A DNA stretch of 12,553 nt, from assembly GCA_963169055.1 (NCBI GenBank), contig CAUJFU010000013.1, positions 1 to 12,553 on the forward strand, given 5' to 3'. This document shows positions 1 through 6,826 of this stretch, piece by piece. Each line of letters opens with the position of its first letter. Positions within the stretch are counted from its first letter, which is position 1. Made by a program: the position numbers and the translations under genes. The DNA comes from Myxococcota bacterium (GTDB lineage: Bacteria > Myxococcota_C > UBA6777). The notes beneath the pieces are model-generated. The model did no database searches and was not told the DNA's origin. It worked only from the letters and a program-made list of their open reading frames with translations.

Positions 1-429
1 CACGATCTTCAAAATTATCCTCATTACATCGAACAATTTCGCTGCGTTCACCGCAACCTGATGCAACTCATCGCAGCACTCAAAGCCTCTGGAAGATGGG
101 ATCGTTCTGAGATCGTCATCCACGGTGATCACGGCTCCCGCATCTCGCACGAAGCGCTCTTGGTACAGCAGCATGGCCCGCACCTTTTGCCTTCCCAATC
201 CATCCCAGCGACCAGCCTTCTAAGCCATTTTTCCGCCTTTTTCGCCTACAAGCCCACTCGCTCAACACAAGGCATGGAAAAAACAGACGTCGCCCCCATC
301 CACTCGCTGCTTCAACACGTTGTCCTTCCAAACCACCCCCTCCCAAAAAAGCCCATCCCCGTCTACCTCCCCCCTTGGAAACAACCGATCCGCCAAGAGC
401 CTTTTCCTGCTCATCTTCTCCACCGTTAG
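1..429 (+). CDS. Sulfatase/alkaline-phosphatase-superfamily hydrolase or transferase, C-terminal fragment
   Basis: The frame is open from the first base to the stop at 427-429, so the gene starts outside the window; 142 residues are visible. Fragment residues 33-48 read WDRSEIVIHGDHGSRI. This is the segment in sulfatases and phosphoethanolamine/phosphoglycerol transferases where an Asp-His pair (D43, H44) supplies ligands to the catalytic metal site. The helix before it (IEQFRCVHRNLMQLIAALKASG) also fits the family. The last ~90 residues are proline-rich, with no membrane helix seen. The substrate cannot be told from this fragment; the catalytic Ser/Thr/Cys would lie upstream of the window. 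It converges on the methyltransferase gene with a 44-base gap and no clear terminator hairpin. Superfamily assignment is fairly sure, specific function unknown. Confidence 0.75.
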   Translation, partial: HDLQNYPHYIEQFRCVHRNLMQLIAALKASGRWDRSEIVIHGDHGSRISHEALLVQQHGPHLLPSQSIPATSLLSHFSAFFAYKPTRSTQGMEKTDVAPIHSLLQHVVLPNHPLPKKPIPVYLPPWKQPIRQEPFPAHLLHR

Positions 430-473
430 CTCACCCAACACAGGCCAAGCCCTCCCCGCAAACAAGCCCACAA

Positions 474-2153
474 CTACCCACACACCAGCCGTTCTAATGC
501 AGCTTCCAACCAAACAGGGACGCACCCTGTACTCGCCGTCTCCTCGACGGCTTGCGCGATCTGCGCATCGGAAAAAGACGCCCAAAAGGCCATCGGCGGA
601 ACCATCGCCTGATTGAGATCGTTGGGTTCAAATTTATCCAAGGCCGCACCGTATTTGCGCATCGACAACCCCAGAATCGCTCGCCCTGTCTGTGAAGATA
701 GATACAAAAACAACGCATCCACCAGCTTTTCGCCGCAGGCATTGGGCTGAAAGCCATGAAAGCACGTCAAGTGCAGCGCGTGACTCTTGTTCAAGATCAC
801 CTTGTATCCGCCTCTTGAGAACACACTAAACCACAACGGCGCGATCTTGCGCTGTTCCGTCTTGTACCAAGGAGTCCGATGCTTCGTCAAAAAGCGATGA
901 TCCAACTCCTGCAATTCTCCCACAGAAACATAATGCCCTGCTGCTTCCGATAGTTCCGCTGAGAGCGATAACAACAACACAGACTGATCGGCCTCCCACA
1001 ACGCTACGTAATCGCACTCCCGAAACACCAACTTTTTGACCTGCGCGCTCTTGGTCACGCAAGCCACACACTCTTTTTGGGGATCAAGTCCCAAAGCAGC
1101 CACCCGCGAAGGGCGCAACGTAAAAAACGCATTGGCCCCCGTTGCGATCCCACGCTGAAAACGCCCATACACCGACAGTTTCACCATCTGCCGCAGATCG
1201 AACGAAGGCGTCTGCGCTCGAAACAGCGAAAGCCATTTGTCATCAGGATCGAGCGATGCGAACGGAATCTCTTTCACCCATGACTTCGCTGATCTTGCCG
1301 AAACATCGGACTCCTGTGCATCCAACGCCTCCAACGCCTCTGCTTTTGTCCACTCCCCAAAAACCTCTCCTTGCAGATCTTCGCGGCGTCCGATCACACC
1401 AAACCTCACGGACGTATGCGAGGCCCCCGCATCAAACAAAAGGATGCCCACCGAGGTTGTCACCTCGGGAAATAGGTCTTTTTCACAATCAAGGCGCAAG
1501 ATCGCATACAGATGCCCCGACCGACACAAGCGCTCCTTCACCAGTCGCCCGTAGCCTGTATTCAAAAATTCCAACGGCATCAGGTACGCCATCCGCCCAC
1601 CCTCCAACTCCGACAGCGACTTCAACAAAAAAGCTGAGGCCAGATTGGTATGCCCCGCCAAACGCAAGCCCGTATGCTCTGCAAAAGCCGCGTGGATACG
1701 ATGACGCTCCGCAACGTGTTGAAAACGCGCATACGGTGGATTGCACACGATATGCCGATGCTTCTGGCCCCATGAAAGCAAGTAATCTTGCCGCTGCACA
1801 AAAGACGCTTCTCTCTGGTGTGTCGCCTCCCAAAACTCCAGCACGACGGGATCGATCTCGCACCCTGAAAACCTGACGCCCGAAGGCGTCTGCGCATAAA
1901 AAGCCCCCATCCCAAAAGCAGGATCAAAGATCGCCCTAGCATCCGCATCCGCCGTTCCTACCTTCGCTTTCCCCCGAACCTCCGCATCCGCCGCTCCTAC
2001 CTTCGCTTTCTCCCTAGCATCCGCCTCGACAGAGCCTTTTTCAACTCCTCCCAACACCCACGCGATCATCCACCTCGCCACGTCGGGCGGCGTAAAAAAC
2101 TGCCCAAAGCGCTTTCGATGTGTTTCTCCTACGTATGCCGTGTACTCTTGCAT
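474..2153 (-). CDS. Eco57I/TaqI-like N6-adenine DNA methyltransferase, apparently solitary
   Basis: 559 residues starting at ATG 2153. Class I SAM-dependent amino-methyltransferase order is visible. An N-terminal FGQFFTPPDVARWMI (16-30) is followed by SAM motif I as DPAFGMGAF (77-85; the usual form is DPACGSGAF) and the acidic CEID (98-101). The catalytic NPPY is at 138-141 and the FLNTGYGRLVK segment at 196-206. RGIATGANAFFTL (334-346) is typical of the target-recognition half of Eco57I-like enzymes. It should methylate adenine N6 in a specific DNA site that cannot be read from sequence. A 13-residue repeat is inserted before motif I. The gene starts 29 bases after the kinase stop on the same strand, so co-transcription is likely. 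No endonuclease gene (such as a BsuBI/PstI-type partner) lies beside it. A type IIG fusion is unlikely at this length because no nuclease motif precedes FTPP. Confidence 0.9.
   Translation of the reverse strand: MQEYTAYVGETHRKRFGQFFTPPDVARWMIAWVLGGVEKGSVEADAREKAKVGAADAEVRGKAKVGTADADARAIFDPAFGMGAFYAQTPSGVRFSGCEIDPVVLEFWEATHQREASFVQRQDYLLSWGQKHRHIVCNPPYARFQHVAERHRIHAAFAEHTGLRLAGHTNLASAFLLKSLSELEGGRMAYLMPLEFLNTGYGRLVKERLCRSGHLYAILRLDCEKDLFPEVTTSVGILLFDAGASHTSVRFGVIGRREDLQGEVFGEWTKAEALEALDAQESDVSARSAKSWVKEIPFASLDPDDKWLSLFRAQTPSFDLRQMVKLSVYGRFQRGIATGANAFFTLRPSRVAALGLDPQKECVACVTKSAQVKKLVFRECDYVALWEADQSVLLLSLSAELSEAAGHYVSVGELQELDHRFLTKHRTPWYKTEQRKIAPLWFSVFSRGGYKVILNKSHALHLTCFHGFQPNACGEKLVDALFLYLSSQTGRAILGLSMRKYGAALDKFEPNDLNQAMVPPMAFWASFSDAQIAQAVEETASTGCVPVWLEAALERLVCG
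1935..2030 (-). repeat. 39-bp in-frame tandem repeat (about 2.5 copies) inside the methyltransferase
   Basis: Residues 42-54, 55-67 and 68-73 of the methyltransferase form a 13-residue repeat with the pattern x-x-ADA-x-R-x-KAKVG. At DNA level the + strand shows two near-identical blocks around tccgcatccgccg-ttcctaccttcgctt with a 39-base period. It lies exactly between the FTPP region and SAM motif I, where relatives usually have only a short linker. Confidence 0.85.
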
Positions 2154-2182
2154 CGTTCTTTCTTAACGTACCGAACCAGCAC

Positions 2183-5100
2183 TCACTGGATCGCCCACAG
2201 TCCGGCAGGATAGAGAACACCGATCAAGACAAATCGGTCTGCGGGGACAGGGGCCGCGCCTGCCCACGATAACCCCAAACGCATCCGCCAATGGCGTCTT
2301 TTGGTGCGGATATTCACGGCGTACAAGTAGCGGTCTTGGCTCTTAAATAAGACTTCTTCTCCCCAGATTGCTGGCGAAGACAACACCTTGCCGCGAGTGT
2401 GAAAACGCCATACAAGTTTTCCCGAAGTCCGATCGAGCGCATACACCGACCCATCGTGGCTGCCGATGTAGATCTCTTTTTCCGAAACTGCGGGAGAAGC
2501 CGTGATCTCTCCGCCTGTCTCAAAGACCCAACGCTGTTTTCCTGTCACCGCATCCACCGCATAGACAGACTGATCGCTGCTGCCAAAGTACACCATCCCC
2601 CCCGCCACCGCAGCCGCACCCGAGATCCGCCCTTTGGTTTGAAAACGCCAACGCTCGCTGCCTGTTTTCGCATCCATCGCGTACAAAAAGCCGTCGTTGC
2701 TACCCACAAACAACGTACCCCCCGACAACGTCGGCGCAGCGCTGATCAAACGCCCTGTCTTGTACTTCCACACCAAGCGCCCATTTGCCCGATCCACCGC
2801 GTAGATGTGATAATCGTCGCTGCCAAAGTATACTCGATCGCGATCTGCCGCAGGAGCCCCATCGATCGAGCCTTTGGCTTTGTGATGCCACAGCGTCGCC
2901 CCATCTTTCCGACGCAGCGCATACAGCGAGTGATCCCACGATCCGAAATACACCATATCATCAACTACCAGCGGCGAAGACACGATCCGCGCCCCGATCT
3001 TCCGCTTCCAGATCTCTTCGCCATCCGCCAATTGCACCGCATAAAAGAACCCATCATCCGCACCAAAGTACACCGCACTTCCGACCACAACAGGGCTTGT
3101 GTTCACGTTGCCTTTGGTCTTCTTGCGCCACACCACCCGACGACGAAAGCCTTGGAGTCCCTTCGCATCATAAACTCCCGTCCGTTCGGCATTTCCACGC
3201 GAAAAGACCATCAACTTGGGGACAGGAAGCCGCAAGGCAGGCGGCATGGTCGACGGAGGCATCGACGCGGCCTCTTTTCCAGCGTCGGTGGGGATTTGAT
3301 GATCAGGCGCAGAAGTGGCCCGTTGTTCGGGCAAGATCGCAGCCTGTCCCGCATCAAGCGAAGGTTGCGGAGGCTCGGGCGCGAGGGATCTCTCCTCGAC
3401 AAAAGACGAAGGTTCAGAAGCTAGACGCCCCGATGAAACGAGCGGATGCGATGGTTGATTGCGGAGCGCAAGGCTGTTCGGTTCGATGGGATGGCCTTGT
3501 TTGATCAAGGGCTCGCCGCTGCGAGGTGTGGGCTTTGTTTGAGGCGGCTGTGTCGACGGACCAAACCACTGTGTTCGTTGCGTCCAAATCCCTACAGCAA
3601 CCGCCACCATCGCAAGCAACAGCACAAAGACTGCCCCACGCGAGGCCCCTGCTCGCTCCGAAGACGCCTCGCTTTCTTCGTTGACGCTCTCTGTTCCATC
3701 GGATGCAAGGGCCACAGCGGATGGGGGATGTTCTTCGTTCTCCACGCCCACAGGCACCGTCGAAGACAGCGAATCAAAAGAAGGCGTTGCTGGCCGATGC
3801 TCGGGCAAAACAAAGTGGTGGACTTCTTCGGTGGGTGCAGCAGATTGCAAGGCCAACACCTGTTCTGCCGTGATCTTGGGGGGTGCAAAAAGCGCCGACT
3901 CCTCGGTGAAATACACCTCTTCTGTTCGGTTTTGATCGTGCATCCCGTTTCCGTCGCTGGATGGGCCAGACGAAGAAACCAGCGGATGAAACGGCGAAGC
4001 CCCTCCTACGCTCTCCAAAACAGGCGATAGGCCCGCTCCCTTCTGCGAAACAGGCGATAGATCCGCCGACATCTCCAAGACCGGCGAGACCCCCTCTGAC
4101 AAGGGCAACGGGTGCGCGGCTTCGCCACGCGAGGAAGCCATCGATCGCATCGCCGCACGTAGATCGTCTACACGCGCTTCTCCATGCAAGAAATCCAGCG
4201 CATCCAGATCCAAAGGAACGGTATCTTTGGGATGTGCAACCGCGCTACGTCCGTTCCCTGCTGGGTTTCCGATCGAACCGACCGCTCCGATAACCAGAGC
4301 AGGAGAGGCCCCCATACGCGCATCCGCCGAAGGCATCGATATCTCGGATGCAACACTAGCAGACAGTGCCGCAAGAGGCTCCGCGAATACGGGCTGTTCG
4401 ACAGAATCTGCCAGCATCTCGTACGAAGTAGGAGATGTTGGCGGCGGAAGATCCACCATTTCGTCCGAAGAGGGCGAAGAGGGCGGCGGCTCCAAGCTCT
4501 CCTCGCGTGCTTCGCTCAAAGCATCGTCTGGACCAAGAGAGACGGTGGCGGGCTTGACGGGATTTCTGCGCCGCATATCAAGCGCACGGATCGCAACAGC
4601 TTCTGCCAACAATCCTTGGAGTTCCGAAAGAGACGAGGGCGGCGGTGCAAAGGGCCGTAGGGCCGCCCAAAACGCAGCCGCTGTTGGATAACGATCGTCG
4701 GCCTCTTTCTCGATCGCTTTTAAGACCACTCGATCCAGATCCCTCGATATCGGTAGATCAGAACGTTTCTCACGCATCGACATCGCAGGCTGCGAGATCT
4801 GCGCCTGCATCACCGCAAAGTCCGAACCCCCTTTCAGCTTTTGAAAAGGATGTGTCCCTGTGCTCATGTGATAGAACAACATCCCCAACGCATACAGGTC
4901 TGAACGCGCATCGACGGGCTCGTTGAGGCATTGTTCGGGTGACATATAGTGCGGCGTCCCCAAGATATGCCGCGTCACACCCGCCCCTGTCTCCGAAAGC
5001 GGCTTGGCGATTCCAAAATCGAGGATCTTGACGAAGCAAGGGTTTTTGTCGCGTTCGATCAGAAAGATGTTTGGGGGCTTGAGATCGCGGTGAACGATAT

Positions 5101-5581
5101 GCTCGCGGTGCGCGGCATCAAGGGCCGAACAAAGCTGCTCCATCAACAAAAAGATCAGCTTTGCATGCAAAGCTTTTCCCGGACACATCACATGAGAAAG
5201 CGGCTTGCCACGCAGATACTCCATCACATAGTAATAACCAAGCTCGGGTTCGCGGCCAAAGTCGTCGTAGATCCGCACGATATGGTTGTTGCGCTGCGAC
5301 AAACTCGACGTTAATTCTACTTCGCGCCGAAAACGGACCTGACTTTCTTCTTCGGCAAACATCCCGGGTTCGATCACTTTGATCACGCGCTCTGTGTCTC
5401 GCGTTAAGCCCGTATGATGGGCCAAATAGACCGTCCCAAAACCTCCTTTTTCCAACGCTCGCTCCAAACGGTATTTTCCCGCGATCAACATCAGAGGAAA
5501 CGAGCATTTCGGACAAAACGAGGTGCCAGCGTCTTGAAGCGGGGTCTCACATTGTGGACAGGCCGACCGTTTCGAGGACAT
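2183..5581 (-). CDS. Membrane Ser/Thr protein kinase with zinc ribbon and C-terminal PQQ-like beta-propeller
   Basis: 1132 residues from ATG 5581. Two CxxC knuckles (C8/C11, C23/C26) form a zinc ribbon. A Hanks-type kinase domain spans about 37-310: glycine loop GGFGTVY (46-52), K68, catalytic HRDLKPPN (164-171), DFG (188-190), GTPHYMSPE (208-216). A Ser/Pro/Glu-rich linker (311-647), one TM helix (about 648-667), a second proline-rich linker, and seven 40-residue PQQ-like repeats (827-1106) plus a partial eighth follow. Predicted topology puts the kinase in the cytoplasm and the propeller in the periplasm; AfsK of Streptomyces has a comparable kinase-PQQ order. All catalytic residues are present, so it should be active. 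The start was chosen because the zinc ribbon begins here and GGAG lies 12 bases upstream; the frame stays open to 5878 but codes low-quality sequence. ATG 5620 (13 residues longer) is possible. Confidence 0.9.
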   Translation of the reverse strand: MSSKRSACPQCETPLQDAGTSFCPKCSFPLMLIAGKYRLERALEKGGFGTVYLAHHTGLTRDTERVIKVIEPGMFAEEESQVRFRREVELTSSLSQRNNHIVRIYDDFGREPELGYYYVMEYLRGKPLSHVMCPGKALHAKLIFLLMEQLCSALDAAHREHIVHRDLKPPNIFLIERDKNPCFVKILDFGIAKPLSETGAGVTRHILGTPHYMSPEQCLNEPVDARSDLYALGMLFYHMSTGTHPFQKLKGGSDFAVMQAQISQPAMSMREKRSDLPISRDLDRVVLKAIEKEADDRYPTAAAFWAALRPFAPPPSSLSELQGLLAEAVAIRALDMRRRNPVKPATVSLGPDDALSEAREESLEPPPSSPSSDEMVDLPPPTSPTSYEMLADSVEQPVFAEPLAALSASVASEISMPSADARMGASPALVIGAVGSIGNPAGNGRSAVAHPKDTVPLDLDALDFLHGEARVDDLRAAMRSMASSRGEAAHPLPLSEGVSPVLEMSADLSPVSQKGAGLSPVLESVGGASPFHPLVSSSGPSSDGNGMHDQNRTEEVYFTEESALFAPPKITAEQVLALQSAAPTEEVHHFVLPEHRPATPSFDSLSSTVPVGVENEEHPPSAVALASDGTESVNEESEASSERAGASRGAVFVLLLAMVAVAVGIWTQRTQWFGPSTQPPQTKPTPRSGEPLIKQGHPIEPNSLALRNQPSHPLVSSGRLASEPSSFVEERSLAPEPPQPSLDAGQAAILPEQRATSAPDHQIPTDAGKEAASMPPSTMPPALRLPVPKLMVFSRGNAERTGVYDAKGLQGFRRRVVWRKKTKGNVNTSPVVVGSAVYFGADDGFFYAVQLADGEEIWKRKIGARIVSSPLVVDDMVYFGSWDHSLYALRRKDGATLWHHKAKGSIDGAPAADRDRVYFGSDDYHIYAVDRANGRLVWKYKTGRLISAAPTLSGGTLFVGSNDGFLYAMDAKTGSERWRFQTKGRISGAAAVAGGMVYFGSSDQSVYAVDAVTGKQRWVFETGGEITASPAVSEKEIYIGSHDGSVYALDRTSGKLVWRFHTRGKVLSSPAIWGEEVLFKSQDRYLYAVNIRTKRRHWRMRLGLSWAGAAPVPADRFVLIGVLYPAGLWAIQ
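2186..3103 (-). repeat. 120-bp tandem repeat array coding PQQ-like propeller blades
   Basis: Seven consecutive units of exactly 40 residues (DNA 2264-3103) and a 26-residue eighth unit ending at the stop codon. Each unit follows the pattern xSSPxVxxxxVYFGSxDxxxYAVDxxTGxxxW. Strict length with strong sequence drift suggests an old amplification kept in register by the propeller fold. Confidence 0.9.
3992..4087 (-). repeat. 30-bp repeat coding decapeptide Ser-Pro repeats in the kinase linker
   Basis: Residues 499-530 of the kinase carry Ser-Pro at 499, 509, 519 and 529, an exact 10-residue period, with SPVLE or SPVSQ starting the first three units. At DNA level aaacaggcgatag recurs at 4018-4030 and 4048-4060. 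The segment is in the disordered cytoplasmic linker before the TM helix. Confidence 0.75.
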
Positions 5582-6036
5582 CACCGACGATATCTCCAGC
5601 GTAGAGGGGGAACAATCCATCCTTGCGTACCGTCCCGTGTACGGCACGTCCCGCAAACTTTGCGATCCAAACTCCTCACCATGTTGCATCATCACCTTTG
5701 CGTCAACAACGTGCGCACAATTGCCCGCCCTTTCCCCCTCCAACACACGCCCCAACGATGCACCGCCTCCCACCGCCCTCTTACACCATCCGCAGGGGTT
5801 GACAACCTTCTTTTTCTCGCGCATAACTCCCCACCCGTATCCGCTCCCATCAAATCGCGGCCCCCCTAGAGTCGACAACCCTCTTCATCACACGCCAACC
5901 TCCATCCACTCACCGAGGCCCGACCCACAAACAAAAACCTCATCGCTCCATACACAGAAACCAAGACTTTGATCGAACCCAACCTTTGCGTTGCGCAGTT
6001 TGACGCATCGCCCGATACGCGGAGACCAAGACTTCG
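5582..6036. other. Divergent intergenic control region between the kinase gene and cmoA
   Basis: 455 bases separate the chosen kinase start from the cmoA start, with no convincing gene. The leftward frame of the kinase is open to 5878, but its translation lacks domain character and codon quality drops. The region holds a candidate promoter for cmoA, a short palindrome, and an imperfect direct repeat (5957-5980 and 6022-6044) described separately. A promoter for the leftward kinase gene must also lie here but none with good boxes was recognised. Confidence 0.6.
5799..5827 (+). promoter_or_regulatory. Candidate sigma-70-type promoter for cmoA, overlapping a palindrome
   Basis: A perfect -35 TTGACA (5799-5804) is followed after 17 bases by CATAAC (5822-5827), a 4-of-6 match to the -10 box. 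The -35 box sits inside the palindrome GGTTG-A-CAACC (5797-5807), which could be an operator. It is about 210 bases upstream of the cmoA start, implying a long leader if used. Position and boxes are seen; use as a promoter is inferred. Confidence 0.35.
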
Positions 6037-6044
6037 ATGGACCC
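5957..6044 (+). repeat. Imperfect direct repeat ending on the cmoA translation start
   Basis: GAAACCAAGACTT (from 5957) recurs as GAGACCAAGACTT (from 6022), each followed by a related GAT-containing stretch ending in ACCC. The copies are offset by 65 bases. The second copy covers the ribosome-binding region and ATG of cmoA. Confidence 0.6.
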
Positions 6045-6816
6045 GAAAGCGCCCGCCCAACTCTATCTCGATTCCGAAAAAGACGAACTGTTCGAGCGTG
6101 GCCCTTGGCCCAAACCCTTCGCCTTCAACGAAGAAGTCGTCCGCGTTTTCGACGATATGGTCTCGCGCTCTGTCCCGATGTACCGCGAAGTCGTCGCTTG
6201 TGCTGTGCATTGGGCCAAAGATTACCACCAACCCCACACCCGCATCGTCGATGTCGGTTGCTCGACAGGCACTTTTCTTGAGCTTCTTGGGCGCTTCCTC
6301 AAATACCCCGCCACCCTCGTCGGCCTCGACAACGCCCAACCCATGATCGACAAAGCCCGCGAAAAACTCGCCCACGTCGCCCCTCACCACAAAGTCGAAC
6401 TCCACTGCCTCGACGCCAACTTGTTCTGTTTTGCCGACAGCAGCGTTGTCGTCATGAACTACACCCTACAATTTTTGCCGATCAACCAGCGCACCTCACT
6501 CTTGCGTTCTGTCTTCGATGGCCTTCGCTCGGGGGGTTTGTTGTTTCTGAGCGAAAAAGTCAAATCCCATTCCCCCCATTTTCAAGAGACGATCACCCGC
6601 CACTACGAAGCCTTCAAAGAACGCAATGGCTACGCACGCAGCGAGATCGAACGCAAAAAAGAAGCCCTTGAACACGTCCTGATCCCTCTCTCTCAAGACG
6701 AACAACTCGCCATGCTCCACGATGCGGGCTTTCGCGAAGTCGATATCCTGCTCAAGATGCACGGTTTCACGACCTTTGTGGCACGCAAAACCATCCCCGA
6801 AACTCGGCCTCTGTGA
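6037..6816 (+). CDS. cmoA: CmoA, carboxy-S-adenosyl-L-methionine synthase
   Basis: 259 residues, close to the E. coli protein in length. CmoA turns S-adenosylmethionine and prephenate into carboxy-S-adenosylmethionine (Cx-SAM), the donor used by CmoB for tRNA wobble-uridine modification. Visible family features, in order, are FNEEVVRVFDDMVSRSVPMY (30-49), the SAM motif VDVGCSTGTF (71-80), GLDNAQPMI (96-104), NYTLQFL (141-147), LSEK (171-174), and the segment FKERNGY-SEIE-K-ALEHVL (193-215). This order follows E. coli CmoA closely. ATG 6037 has GGAG at 6021-6024. The stop is 10 bases before cmoB, so the two are surely co-transcribed and supply each other. It is a cytosolic enzyme. Nothing is missing or truncated. 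Alternative generic methyltransferase calls are unlikely given the cmoB neighbour. Confidence 0.95.
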   Translation: MDPKAPAQLYLDSEKDELFERGPWPKPFAFNEEVVRVFDDMVSRSVPMYREVVACAVHWAKDYHQPHTRIVDVGCSTGTFLELLGRFLKYPATLVGLDNAQPMIDKAREKLAHVAPHHKVELHCLDANLFCFADSSVVVMNYTLQFLPINQRTSLLRSVFDGLRSGGLLFLSEKVKSHSPHFQETITRHYEAFKERNGYARSEIERKKEALEHVLIPLSQDEQLAMLHDAGFREVDILLKMHGFTTFVARKTIPETRPL

Positions 6817-6826
6817 GAGAAAAACT

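Noticed and set aside
1142-1876. 244-codon + strand frame opposite the methylase
   Set aside because: Translation is low-complexity Pro/Ser/Thr/Arg sequence without any motif; the opposite strand carries clear methylase motifs over the same bases.
2399-3504. Long overlapping + strand frames opposite the propeller repeats (341 and 239 codons)
   Set aside because: They repeat with the 120-bp period of the real gene and look periodic only for that reason; they have no ribosome site and no family features.
1935-4087. Tandem repeats considered as CRISPR-like or phase-variation arrays
   Set aside because: All repeat periods (39, 120 and 30 bases) are multiples of three, in frame within genes, with no spacer-like unique segments, so they are protein repeats.
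1-5581. A Pgl/BREX-like triad of alkaline-phosphatase-superfamily protein, adenine methylase and kinase
   Set aside because: The left-edge protein has the HGDHGSR motif of ordinary sulfatase/transferase enzymes, not a PglZ character, and is on the opposite strand. The methylase is half the PglX size, the kinase is membrane-anchored with a PQQ propeller, and no PglY-like ATPase is present.
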